DNA of 64,000 nt from assembly GCA_910584375.1 (NCBI GenBank), contig CAJUAH010000020.1:1-64000 (forward strand). Direction: 5' to 3'. This document shows positions 58,121 through 64,000 of this stretch, in pieces. The notes beneath the pieces are model-generated. The model had not been told where the DNA came from. It worked only from the letters and a program-made list of their open reading frames with translations, and made no database searches. Position numbers and translations under genes: made by a program. Position 1 is the stretch's first letter. The number at the start of each line of letters is the position of its first letter. This DNA is from an uncultured Acetatifactor sp. GTDB lineage: Bacteria > Bacillota > Clostridia > Lachnospirales > Lachnospiraceae.

Positions 58121-58921
58121 ATGAATACAATTGGACAGATGATCAAACAACTGCGCAAAGCCAAATGCGTCACCCAGGAAGAACTGGCGGGGGCGCTGCA
58201 TGTGAGCTATCAGGCGGTATCCAAGTGGGAGAATGACACGGCCCAGCCCGATATTATGATGATGCCTGCGCTGGCGGCATATTTTGGAGTCACCATCGAT
58301 GAGCTGTTCGGATATAAGCTGGAGGTGATGACCAACAAGGAGAGACTGATTCGCTACATGGACAAAAACGGGATCCTGGTCAGAGGAGACGTGAATCTGA
58401 AACACGGCGGGGAGAGCTGCTATTACATCAACACGGAGCAATTTTCCACCAACGCCCAGCTGGCCCGGATCGGGGAGGTTTTTGCGGACTGTATCCGGGA
58501 GAATCATCTGGAGTTTGACGCCCTGGTAGGGCTTGCCTACCACGGGATTGCCTTTGCCATGGCCGCAGCCACAGCGTTGTATACCAAGTACGGAAAGACA
58601 TGCAGCTACTGCTATGACAGGCGGGTGGCGGACAGCAGGGGACGCATGCTCTGCGGTCATACGCTGCGAGATGGGGAGAAGGTAGTGATCGTGGACGACG
58701 TGATGACTTCCGGCGCGTCTGTGGAAGAGAGGATAGAGCAGCTGCGTCGACAGGCGGATATCCAGGTGGCGGCGGTTATTGTTATCATCAACCGCAGGAA
58801 CCAGATGCCTGCGGGCACTCTCTCCGGAGAGGAGCGGATAATGGAAAAATATGGCGCGAAGGTATATTCTCTGATCACGGACGAGGATATTGACGTAGCG
58901 CTGAGGGAACGGATTATTTAG
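58121..58921 (+). CDS. XRE helix-turn-helix fused to orotate-phosphoribosyltransferase-like domain
   Basis: 266 residues. Residues 1-65 are a Cro/C1-type HTH ('QMIKQLRKAKCVTQEELAGALHVSYQAVSKWENDTAQP'). Residues about 80-266 align with E. coli-type PyrE, with 'GLAYHGIAFAMAAATAL' and the PRPP motif 'VVIVDDVMTSGAS' (about 187-199). The flexible catalytic loop is altered: where active PyrE has R-K-E-A-K-D-H-G this has 'RRVADSRG', lacking the expected Lys and His. It may therefore bind nucleotides or PRPP without catalysis and act as a pyrimidine-responsive regulator, much as B. subtilis PurR uses a PRTase domain. GGAGG upstream. Confidence 0.85.
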   Translation: MNTIGQMIKQLRKAKCVTQEELAGALHVSYQAVSKWENDTAQPDIMMMPALAAYFGVTIDELFGYKLEVMTNKERLIRYMDKNGILVRGDVNLKHGGESCYYINTEQFSTNAQLARIGEVFADCIRENHLEFDALVGLAYHGIAFAMAAATALYTKYGKTCSYCYDRRVADSRGRMLCGHTLRDGEKVVIVDDVMTSGASVEERIEQLRRQADIQVAAVIVIINRRNQMPAGTLSGEERIMEKYGAKVYSLITDEDIDVALRERII

Positions 58922-58931
58922 GCAGCGTGGA

Positions 58932-58979
58932 ACAGCCGCTTTACGAATTTTTATTCGTTAAAGCGGCTGTCGCGTTTTT
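58932..58979 (+). terminator. Intrinsic terminator
   Basis: CAGCCGCTTTA and TAAAGCGGCTG form an 11-pair stem whose loop (CGAAT...ATTCG) can extend it, followed by TCGCGTTTTT. Confidence 0.85.
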
Positions 58980-59012
58980 AGACCTGTCGTCCTTTCCGTG
59001 AATCAATCGCTG

Positions 59013-59041
59013 TTGACTTAAATTTTTTTATTTGTTAGACT
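59013..59041 (+). promoter_or_regulatory. Promoter of transglutaminase gene
   Basis: TTGACT (59013-59018), 17-base T-rich spacer, TAGACT (59036-59041). Located 53 bases before the gene. Confidence 0.6.
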
Positions 59042-59093
59042 CTGTTTTAGCAGTCGTCTGCTTAGAAATTGTCAGGAGGTAATAAAAGATTAT

Positions 59094-60002
59094 ATGGACG
59101 AAAAAATATATCAGCGTTATTTAGAAACCAGTGTGTATACAGATGTGGGCCTATATAAAGATTTTGTATTATCCCTGCCGGACGACATACCCGCTATAGG
59201 GATGCTGGTCTGCGACCAGATCACCCATCCGTCGATGTATTTTACGGAGCCGTTCCCCTATCTGGAAGATACTTATTTTGGAAAATTTGCGTCTTACCCC
59301 AAACAGCGATTCAAAAACGAGGACGAATTGTACATAACGGCTGTCGCAATGATCGCCGGTATCCTGCGGTTGGACGGGGCGGGGTTTACAAAGGGCCGGG
59401 ATGTGACAAAGCGGATTACCGTATCCTGCAGGCAGGCATCGGTTTTATTCAGCGCAATCTTAAAGGCGAAGGGGATTCCCTGCCGTTCCAGGGCCGGTTT
59501 TATGGATTTTGGCGACGCAGGCGACAGCTATACGGAACACTGGGTCAATGAATACTGGGATTTCAGGGAAAACAGATGGGTTTTGGCGGACGTGGACGGC
59601 TATTACGAATACGAGCAACGTTTCGGTTACAGCCAGTTTGATCTGCCCCGTCGAAAGTTCGTGACCGCCTCGGAGGCATGGCTGGGTCTGAGAAAAAGCG
59701 CGCTTAATAAAAAATTGGATTTGTATACACCGGATCCCTTGCAGGGTGTCTGTGAATATCTGTTTATGGATTTTCACGCATTGCTGAACAATGAAATCTT
59801 TTACTCTTACCAGCCTCTATATCTTCGGGAGGGCATACAGGCGTTGGGCGAGGAGGAATTGCGCGAGCTTGACTGTTTGGCGGAATTGCTGGCGGAACCG
59901 GATAAAAATATGAAGAAAATAGAACATTTGTGGGCCGCGAATGAAAAGTTTTCCGTGCTGACCAATACTACGCAAAATATCTACTGTGATGTGTTCCAAT
60001 AG
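59094..60002 (+). CDS. Transglutaminase-like protein
   Basis: 302 residues, cytoplasmic. Catalytic triad motifs of the transglutaminase core: Cys in 'ITVSCRQASVLFSAILKAKGIP' (about 113), His in 'YTEHWVNEYWD' (about 151), Asp in 'WVLADVDGY' (about 167). An all-helical C-terminal region follows (230-300). Such cytoplasmic members may be proteases or peptide amidases; the substrate is unknown. AGGAGGT upstream. Confidence 0.85.
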   Translation: MDEKIYQRYLETSVYTDVGLYKDFVLSLPDDIPAIGMLVCDQITHPSMYFTEPFPYLEDTYFGKFASYPKQRFKNEDELYITAVAMIAGILRLDGAGFTKGRDVTKRITVSCRQASVLFSAILKAKGIPCRSRAGFMDFGDAGDSYTEHWVNEYWDFRENRWVLADVDGYYEYEQRFGYSQFDLPRRKFVTASEAWLGLRKSALNKKLDLYTPDPLQGVCEYLFMDFHALLNNEIFYSYQPLYLREGIQALGEEELRELDCLAELLAEPDKNMKKIEHLWAANEKFSVLTNTTQNIYCDVFQ

Positions 60003-60085
60003 CCGGACAGGCATTTGGGAAGATTTATTTGCAAATTGCCGGATTTCAGGCTATGATATTAAAAATATATACTGGAGGAATCTAC

Positions 60086-60691
60086 ATGAGTTTATTGCTA
60101 AATAAAATCGTCAGCGGTATAGCACAGATACTCCTGTTTGCCGCGATTCCTTTCATCTGGTGGTGCATAACGGCGAGGAAAAAACAGAGTTTTTTTAAAT
60201 GGATCGGTTTAAAGAAAATCAGCAATATTAAAACAGTATTGCTGTGGATCGTGGGCGTATCCTGTGCGTTTACGCTCTTTGGCGTGCTGACTCTCTATAT
60301 GATAAGAGGAGTCGAAACGGCGACTTCGGAATTTGCGGGGATGGGGGCGCGGGCCATACTGCCCATCCTTGTGTATGCTATATTTAATACCGCGCTTTCT
60401 GAGGAATTGCTGTTCAGAGGATTTTTGCTCAAGAGAATTGAGAACAAGTTTGGGTTTGTCGCAGGAAATGCCGTACAGGCGGTACTTTTTGGACTTATGC
60501 ATGGAGTTATGTTTTTTTCAATGATCGGAGTGATGAAGGCGACCTTGATCAGTTTGTTTATAGGTATGCTTGCGTGGTTTATGGGGTATATAAATGAGAG
60601 GAAAGCGGGTGGATCTATTTATCCAAGCTGGATCATACACGCCGTATCAAACATTTTTTCCGGAATATGTTCCGCTTTTTTAATCCTGTGA
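60086..60691 (+). CDS. CPBP-family intramembrane metalloprotease
   Basis: 201 residues from ATG 60086 (GGAGG upstream). Six or so membrane segments. Signature motifs: 'SEELLFRGFLL' (E-E-x-x-x-R, about 105-110), 'FGLMHGV' and 'SWIIHAVSN'. Members of the Abi/CAAX group process prenylated or bacteriocin peptides and often give immunity. No bacteriocin gene is visible nearby. Complete. Confidence 0.9.
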   Translation: MSLLLNKIVSGIAQILLFAAIPFIWWCITARKKQSFFKWIGLKKISNIKTVLLWIVGVSCAFTLFGVLTLYMIRGVETATSEFAGMGARAILPILVYAIFNTALSEELLFRGFLLKRIENKFGFVAGNAVQAVLFGLMHGVMFFSMIGVMKATLISLFIGMLAWFMGYINERKAGGSIYPSWIIHAVSNIFSGICSAFLIL

Positions 60692-60721
60692 TCTTTGATT
60701 TACTTCCTTTTCGGATATACA

Positions 60722-60750
60722 TTGCAAATGGCGGGCAAATATTTTATGAT
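60722..60750 (+). promoter_or_regulatory. Promoter of NUDIX gene
   Basis: TTGCAA (60722-60727), 17-base spacer, TATGAT (60745-60750), 39 bases before the start. Confidence 0.65.
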
Positions 60751-60788
60751 AAAATAGATAAATCGGGATTTGAAAGGATATATTTTTT

Positions 60789-61355
60789 ATGGAGAAAAAT
60801 GAAAAATGGTTACAATGGGCAGTTGAACTTCAAAGTTTAGCACAGGCAGGTTTATTTTATTGTAAAGATAAATATGAACTTGAAAGATATGAGCGTATTA
60901 GAGAAATATCAGCAGAAATAATCAGTTATCAGTCTGAGATACCACTTGAAAAAGTAAAAGATTTATTCTGTAGCGATGTTGGATATCAAACACCCCAAAT
61001 AGATACACGAGCGGCAATATTTAAGGACGGAAAGATATTGCTTGTGCATGAAGCAAATGGTACATGGGCATTACCCGGTGGTTGGGTAGACGTGAATGTT
61101 TCTGTTGAAGAAAATACGATAAAGGAAGTGAAGGAAGAAGCGGGACTGGATATTAGAGTTAAACGCATAATAGCAGTTCAGGACAGGGAAAAGCATAATC
61201 TGCCAATTTATGCCTATAAGGTATGTAAAATATTTATGCAATGTGAAGTGACAGGCGGTGAGTTCATTTCCAATATTGAAACTATAGGATTTGATTATTT
61301 TAACATTGATGAATTGCCTTGCCTTGCAGAAGAAAAAAAAACAGAGAACAAATAG
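60789..61355 (+). CDS. NUDIX hydrolase with N-terminal NUDIX_N domain (frameshifted C-terminus)
   Basis: 188 residues in the 0 frame. A helical N-terminal domain (1-65) precedes a NUDIX domain with 'GGWVDVNVSVEENTIKEVKEEAGL' covering the Nudix box G-x5-E-x7-R/K-E-x-x-E-E-x-G (about 98-120). NUDIX_N-type enzymes hydrolyse ADP-ribose or nucleotide sugars. The protein ends prematurely at 'AEEKKTENK' after a run of nine A (61333-61341); the normal continuation 'REQIEMCFKAMSSETW' is found in the -1 frame. Gene is AT-richer than its neighbours. Confidence 0.8.
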   Translation: MEKNEKWLQWAVELQSLAQAGLFYCKDKYELERYERIREISAEIISYQSEIPLEKVKDLFCSDVGYQTPQIDTRAAIFKDGKILLVHEANGTWALPGGWVDVNVSVEENTIKEVKEEAGLDIRVKRIIAVQDREKHNLPIYAYKVCKIFMQCEVTGGEFISNIETIGFDYFNIDELPCLAEEKKTENK

Positions 61356-61408
61356 AAATGTGTTTCAAGGCAATGAGTTCAGAAACGTGGGAAGCTTTAT
61401 ACGATTAA
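61343..61408 (+). other. Displaced 3' end of the NUDIX gene in the -1 frame
   Basis: From 61343 the frame reads REQIEMCFKAMSSETWEALYD and ends in TAA at 61406-61408. This is the usual closing helix of NUDIX_N proteins. One A less in the nine-A run, or slippage on it, would restore the full protein of about 206 residues. Confidence 0.7.
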
Positions 61409-61431
61409 ATTCCAGTTTGCATAGTTGCTAA

Positions 61432-61902
61432 GTGAACGCGCAATCAGTTATCAGGAGCGTTTTTTTGACAAGGGAAATGATTGAAACCAGAGTGAAGGTC
61501 GGGGACGATTATTTATTGGGATGGAACAATTACAGGCGGGAGTGGGAGATCTTTGGCGGATGCCTTGAAACAGGGGAAACCATGCGGGAATGTATCCTGA
61601 GGGAATGCCGTGAGGAGATCGGGATCGCGGATCTGGAACCCGATTACATGGGGCTGATGCATCTTGATCTGGTTCCCGATTATTTTCAGGCCCGGCATCG
61701 CAGGGAATATGGCGGTTTATTTGGCATCAGGCTGCAGCCAGGAGATCTGCAAAGGATCGAAAAACACCGTCTGGACCGGGAAGAGATCGGAAAAGTGGCG
61801 CTGCTGGGAGAATTGGGGCCGGACGAAAAGATCGCGGAAATCGACAGGGAATTGCTGAACTATTACGGAGGGAAAGCGGAGGACGTTGACGTACCCGTCT
61901 GA
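61432..61902 (+). CDS. NUDIX hydrolase (second, possibly 5'-truncated)
   Basis: 156 codons from GTG 61432. NUDIX box 'GGCLETGETMRECILRECREEIGI' is complete. Starts are ambiguous: the TTG at 61466 has CAGGAG upstream, giving about 145 residues. The usual first strand of the Nudix fold is poorly kept ('RSVFLTREMIETRVKVGDDYLLGWN'), which could mean an older truncation or simply a divergent enzyme. Follows the frameshifted NUDIX gene by 24 bases. Confidence 0.65.
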   Translation: MNAQSVIRSVFLTREMIETRVKVGDDYLLGWNNYRREWEIFGGCLETGETMRECILRECREEIGIADLEPDYMGLMHLDLVPDYFQARHRREYGGLFGIRLQPGDLQRIEKHRLDREEIGKVALLGELGPDEKIAEIDRELLNYYGGKAEDVDVPV

Positions 61903-61940
61903 ATTTTATCAAATTTTTATTTTTGCCGGTAAAAAAGTCA

Positions 61941-61969
61941 TTGACAAAGTATATTATATGTCGTATAGT
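61941..61969 (+). promoter_or_regulatory. Strong promoter ahead of maf
   Basis: TTGACA (61941-61946), 17-base spacer, TATAGT (61964-61969), almost consensus. Transcription would start inside the inverted repeat and read to maf, leaving a leader of about 140 bases. Confidence 0.75.
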
Positions 61970-62002
61970 ATGGTTAAGCCAATACTATACGACATATAAT
62001 AT
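61951..62002. promoter_or_regulatory. 21-bp perfect inverted repeat over the promoter (probable operator)
   Basis: Arms at 61951-61971 and 61982-62002 are perfectly complementary (21 of 21), with a ten-base spacer GGTTAAGCCA. The left arm contains the -10 region and half of the spacer, the right arm the expected start of the transcript. This is the layout of an operator bound by a dimeric repressor (PadR, TetR or GntR type). It could also fold into a hairpin in RNA. No regulator gene is adjacent. Confidence 0.75.
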
Positions 62003-62114
62003 TATATACATTTATAGGATACGGCGAAGGTTTGGCTTTTCCGAAAAAGATTTCCGCAGGGAGTACTGACGGGACGGTTTTGGAAGTATACTATCAAGAA
62101 AGGGAAGGACATCC

Positions 62115-62756
62115 ATGAAGATCGTGTTGGCGTCCGCATCCCCCAGACGGCGGGAACTTCTGTCATCTTTAGGATTTGACTACACAGTGGTGGTCAGCGG
62201 CGTGGAGGAAAAGGTAACGGAGACGGAGCCTTACAGAGTGGTGGAGCAGTTGTCGGCGCAGAAAGCCGGGGACGTACTGCGAAAACTGCTGACGGCTACG
62301 GGAGAGAGGACGGAATCGCAGACAGTTGCCGCAAGGCGGAATATGGACGATCCGATCTGGGATCTGCTGGTGATCGGAGCCGATACTATCGTGGCGCTGG
62401 ACGGACAGATACTGGGAAAACCGGAGGACGAAGAGGATGCCGCCAGGATGCTGAAACTGCTCTCCGGCAGAACGCACCAGGTATACACCGGAGTGACGCT
62501 TTACTGTCACAACCGCCGGGGCGGAACCCGGCAGCACACTTTTCATGAGTGTACGCAGGTACATTTTTTTCCCATGACCGAGGAGGAAATCCGGTGGTAT
62601 ATATCCACGGGAGAGCCCATGGATAAGGCGGGGGCCTATGGCATACAGGGGCTGGGCTGCCGGTTTGTGCGGGCTATCGAGGGCGACTACAGCAATGTGG
62701 TGGGACTGCCCGTTGCCGGATTGTATCAGGAGCTTAAGGCACTGCAAATTATATAG
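62115..62756 (+). CDS. maf: Maf-family nucleotide pyrophosphatase
   Basis: 213 residues. N-terminal 'VLASASPRRRELLSSLGF', central 'GADTIVALDGQILGKP', 'GRTHQVYTGVTLYC' and 'GAYGIQGLGCRFVRAIEGDYSNVVGLP' cover the family. It hydrolyses (modified) nucleoside triphosphates to monophosphates; dTTP/UTP is usual. Residues about 55-80 form an insertion 'TATGERTESQTVAARRNMDD' absent from shorter homologues. A strong promoter with operator lies 140 bases upstream. Confidence 0.93.
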   Translation: MKIVLASASPRRRELLSSLGFDYTVVVSGVEEKVTETEPYRVVEQLSAQKAGDVLRKLLTATGERTESQTVAARRNMDDPIWDLLVIGADTIVALDGQILGKPEDEEDAARMLKLLSGRTHQVYTGVTLYCHNRRGGTRQHTFHECTQVHFFPMTEEEIRWYISTGEPMDKAGAYGIQGLGCRFVRAIEGDYSNVVGLPVAGLYQELKALQII

Positions 62757-62877
62757 GGATCCGCAGGGAATATTTCCTTGTAACTACTTGACGGTGGGCA
62801 TCAAAGGCGATATGATTAATTTGCACTAAGCGATGCTTTTCGTTACGCTCACGTTGACAGGTAGGAGGATATATTTT

Positions 62878-63141
62878 ATGCATGAGTACGATGATGTGGT
62901 GTTACAGTGCTTTCTGGACAATCAGCTACAACTATTTCCCGAGAAAGTAGCTGACAGCCTGGAGGAGGCCGAGGACTTTCTGGAGGAGTGCATGGCTGTT
63001 GTGGTAAACAGCAAGGAGGAAGTATTGAATTTCTTTGAAGAGGAGGGGCTTGACCTGGAAGGAGCCGACGAGGACGAGATATTGGAGGCAGAGGAAGTGT
63101 TTGACATCGGCGACGGAAGGTACCTTATTATAGAGGGCTGA
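62878..63141 (+). CDS. Small acidic conserved protein
   Basis: 87 residues from ATG 62878 (AGGAGG upstream). Very acidic: 'VADSLEEAEDFLEECMAVVVNSKEEVLNFFEEEGLD', ending 'GDGRYLIIEG'. No membrane segment or known motif; I know homologues in Lachnospiraceae, some labelled glyoxalase without evidence. It lies after maf and before a zinc-ribbon protein, all on one strand. Confidence 0.7.
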   Translation: MHEYDDVVLQCFLDNQLQLFPEKVADSLEEAEDFLEECMAVVVNSKEEVLNFFEEEGLDLEGADEDEILEAEEVFDIGDGRYLIIEG

Positions 63142-63218
63142 CGCTCTCGAAATGGAACCCGCCCAGAGGGCGGAGGCAAAGAGGAGGATCTGAAGATCCC
63201 CAGACAGGAGGAAAGGAT

Positions 63219-63722
63219 ATGGATTTTTTTAACAAAGTGGGCAGCACCATCAGCAGCAAGAGCAAGGATGTGACCAAGAAAGCCAAGGAGCTTGCGGAGA
63301 TTTCCAAGCTGACCGGTCAGATCGCTATGAAAGAGGAGTCGATCAAAGGTACATACATTGAGTTGGGCAAGTATGTGTACGAGAACCAGAAGGACGGCGC
63401 GCCCGAGGAAGTGGCGGAGAAGTTTGCCGTGATCGACGCCGCTGTGGAAGAGATCGAGAGCCTGAAGAGGGAAGTGCGCAAACTCAAGGGCAGACAGCAG
63501 TGCCCTGATTGCGGCAAGGAAGTGAGCTATACGGCGGCGTTCTGTCAGTATTGCGGCGCCAAGCTGCCTGAGCCTGAGCCGGAGGAAGTAGTGGACGAGG
63601 GCGAAGTCACTGAAGTGACGGAGGAGCCTGCGGCTGCGGAAACCGCCGCAGAGGCCGAGGAAACGGCACAGACAGCAGGGACAGAGCAGGCGGAGGAGCC
63701 TGCCAGGACGGAAGAGATCTAA
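63219..63722 (+). CDS. Zinc-ribbon protein with coiled coil
   Basis: 167 residues. N-terminal helix/coiled coil (1-90: 'NKVGSTISSKSKDVTKKAKELAEISKLTGQIAMKEE'), a Cys4 zinc ribbon 'CPDCGKEVSYTAAFCQYCG' (about 93-111), then an acidic Glu/Ala tail (115-167). Similar proteins are common in Lachnospiraceae with unknown function. AGGAGGAAAGG upstream. Intrinsic terminator after the gene. Confidence 0.75.
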   Translation: MDFFNKVGSTISSKSKDVTKKAKELAEISKLTGQIAMKEESIKGTYIELGKYVYENQKDGAPEEVAEKFAVIDAAVEEIESLKREVRKLKGRQQCPDCGKEVSYTAAFCQYCGAKLPEPEPEEVVDEGEVTEVTEEPAAAETAAEAEETAQTAGTEQAEEPARTEEI

Positions 63723-63763
63723 CAGGGGCAGAGAGAGTCCCTGACTTGATGTTGCGGAAACAT

Positions 63764-63804
63764 AAAAGGACTTACCGGATCGAAAGAGAGGTAAGTCCTT
63801 TTTT
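63764..63804 (+). terminator. Intrinsic terminator
   Basis: AAAAGGACTTACC pairs perfectly with GGTAAGTCCTTTT around a 13-base loop, followed by further T. It also faces the minus-strand PHP gene, with AAAA before the left arm. Confidence 0.88.
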
Positions 63805-63806
63805 AA

Positions 63807-64000
63807 CTAATTAATGGACGAAATCAGATCTCTGTGGGCCAGCTTGATGCGCTCCAATATTTCCTCCGGCACATAGAGCTTTCCGTAGCCCGTCCCCAGA
63901 TCCAGTCCGGGTTTGTTCTCCCCATGGAAATCGGAACCGCCGCTGAGCAACAGACCGTATTTCCGGGCCAGCGCCCGAACCTGGCGCTCGTCGCAGGTCC
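63807..64000 (-). CDS. PHP-domain phosphoesterase (3' part; start outside window)
   Basis: The minus strand encodes about 64 residues to a TAG at 63807-63809, ending 'RIKLAHRDLISSIN'. 'LSGGSDFHGENKPGLDLGTGYG' is the C-terminal metal-binding S-D-F-H motif and following loop of TrpH/YciV-type PHP phosphoesterases, which hydrolyse 3',5'-nucleotide bisphosphates or 5' nucleotides from RNA. The active site upstream cannot be checked here. Confidence 0.8.
   Translation of the reverse strand, partial: TCDERQVRALARKYGLLLSGGSDFHGENKPGLDLGTGYGKLYVPEEILERIKLAHRDLISSIN

Noticed and set aside
1..64000. tRNA or rRNA genes
   Set aside because: No cloverleaf with conserved TTCGANTC-type arm or rRNA segment was recognised by eye; a dedicated scan (e.g. 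covariance model) would settle this.

Overview
The window looks like a piece of a gut Lachnospiraceae-type genome (Firmicutes, Clostridia). Reasons: strong AGGAGG ribosome-binding sites, Clostridia-typical neighbourhoods such as rho-rpmE-DUF1385-prmC-prfA, peptide ABC operons, AraC-regulated glycoside hydrolases, and stacks of large serine recombinases. This is an inference from gene content; no rRNA or tRNA gene is visible.

Bases 1 to about 19,650 are the right-hand part of an integrated element. It begins inside an HK97-type major capsid gene and runs through head-tail connectors, major tail protein, a tail-chaperone pair with a -1 frameshift site, a 978-residue tape measure, baseplate and tip proteins, an antisense SymE-like gene, holin and a three-domain endolysin (siphovirus late genes). 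Accessory genes follow (a small basic peptide, a 92-residue unknown, an HTH/zinc-ribbon protein, a SHOCT-like protein), then two overlapping large serine recombinases. After a terminator comes an array of 19-bp repeats. It runs straight into a second recombinase pair whose first member has lost its catalytic-serine N-terminus. The element ends where a polysaccharide deacetylase gene resumes at its catalytic Asp-Asp motif, so the most likely reading is an element inserted in that gene, possibly with one element nested in another.

From 20 to 33 kb is mostly housekeeping: a repeat-rich intergenic patch, an SGNH/CE2-like esterase, an HDOD protein, rarA, a YhcC-like radical SAM protein with malic enzyme on the minus strand, then rho (with a repeat-encoded linker), rpmE, DUF1385, prmC, prfA and a HicAB toxin-antitoxin pair.

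From 33 to 49 kb are an AraC/GyrI regulator with a BtrH-like protein, a histidine phosphatase and flavoprotein, and a complete peptide/nickel ABC operon (lipoprotein, two permeases, one fused double ATPase) followed by a two-component system. Then come an Rpn-like nuclease, an ABC/FtsX exporter pair, an O6-alkylguanine methyltransferase and a flavodoxin.

From 50 to 64 kb are a ClbS/DfsB-like protein with a WYL regulator, a radical SAM protein, a DUF6033-like protein with a structured leader, a GH127 enzyme divergent from its likely AraC regulator, and an alpha-toroid protein. These are followed by an unusual HTH/orotate-phosphoribosyltransferase fusion, a transglutaminase, a CPBP protease, two NUDIX genes (one frameshifted in a poly-A run), a promoter covered by a 21-bp perfect inverted repeat, maf, two small proteins and the end of a PHP-domain gene. 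No CRISPR array, reverse transcriptase or tRNA was seen.
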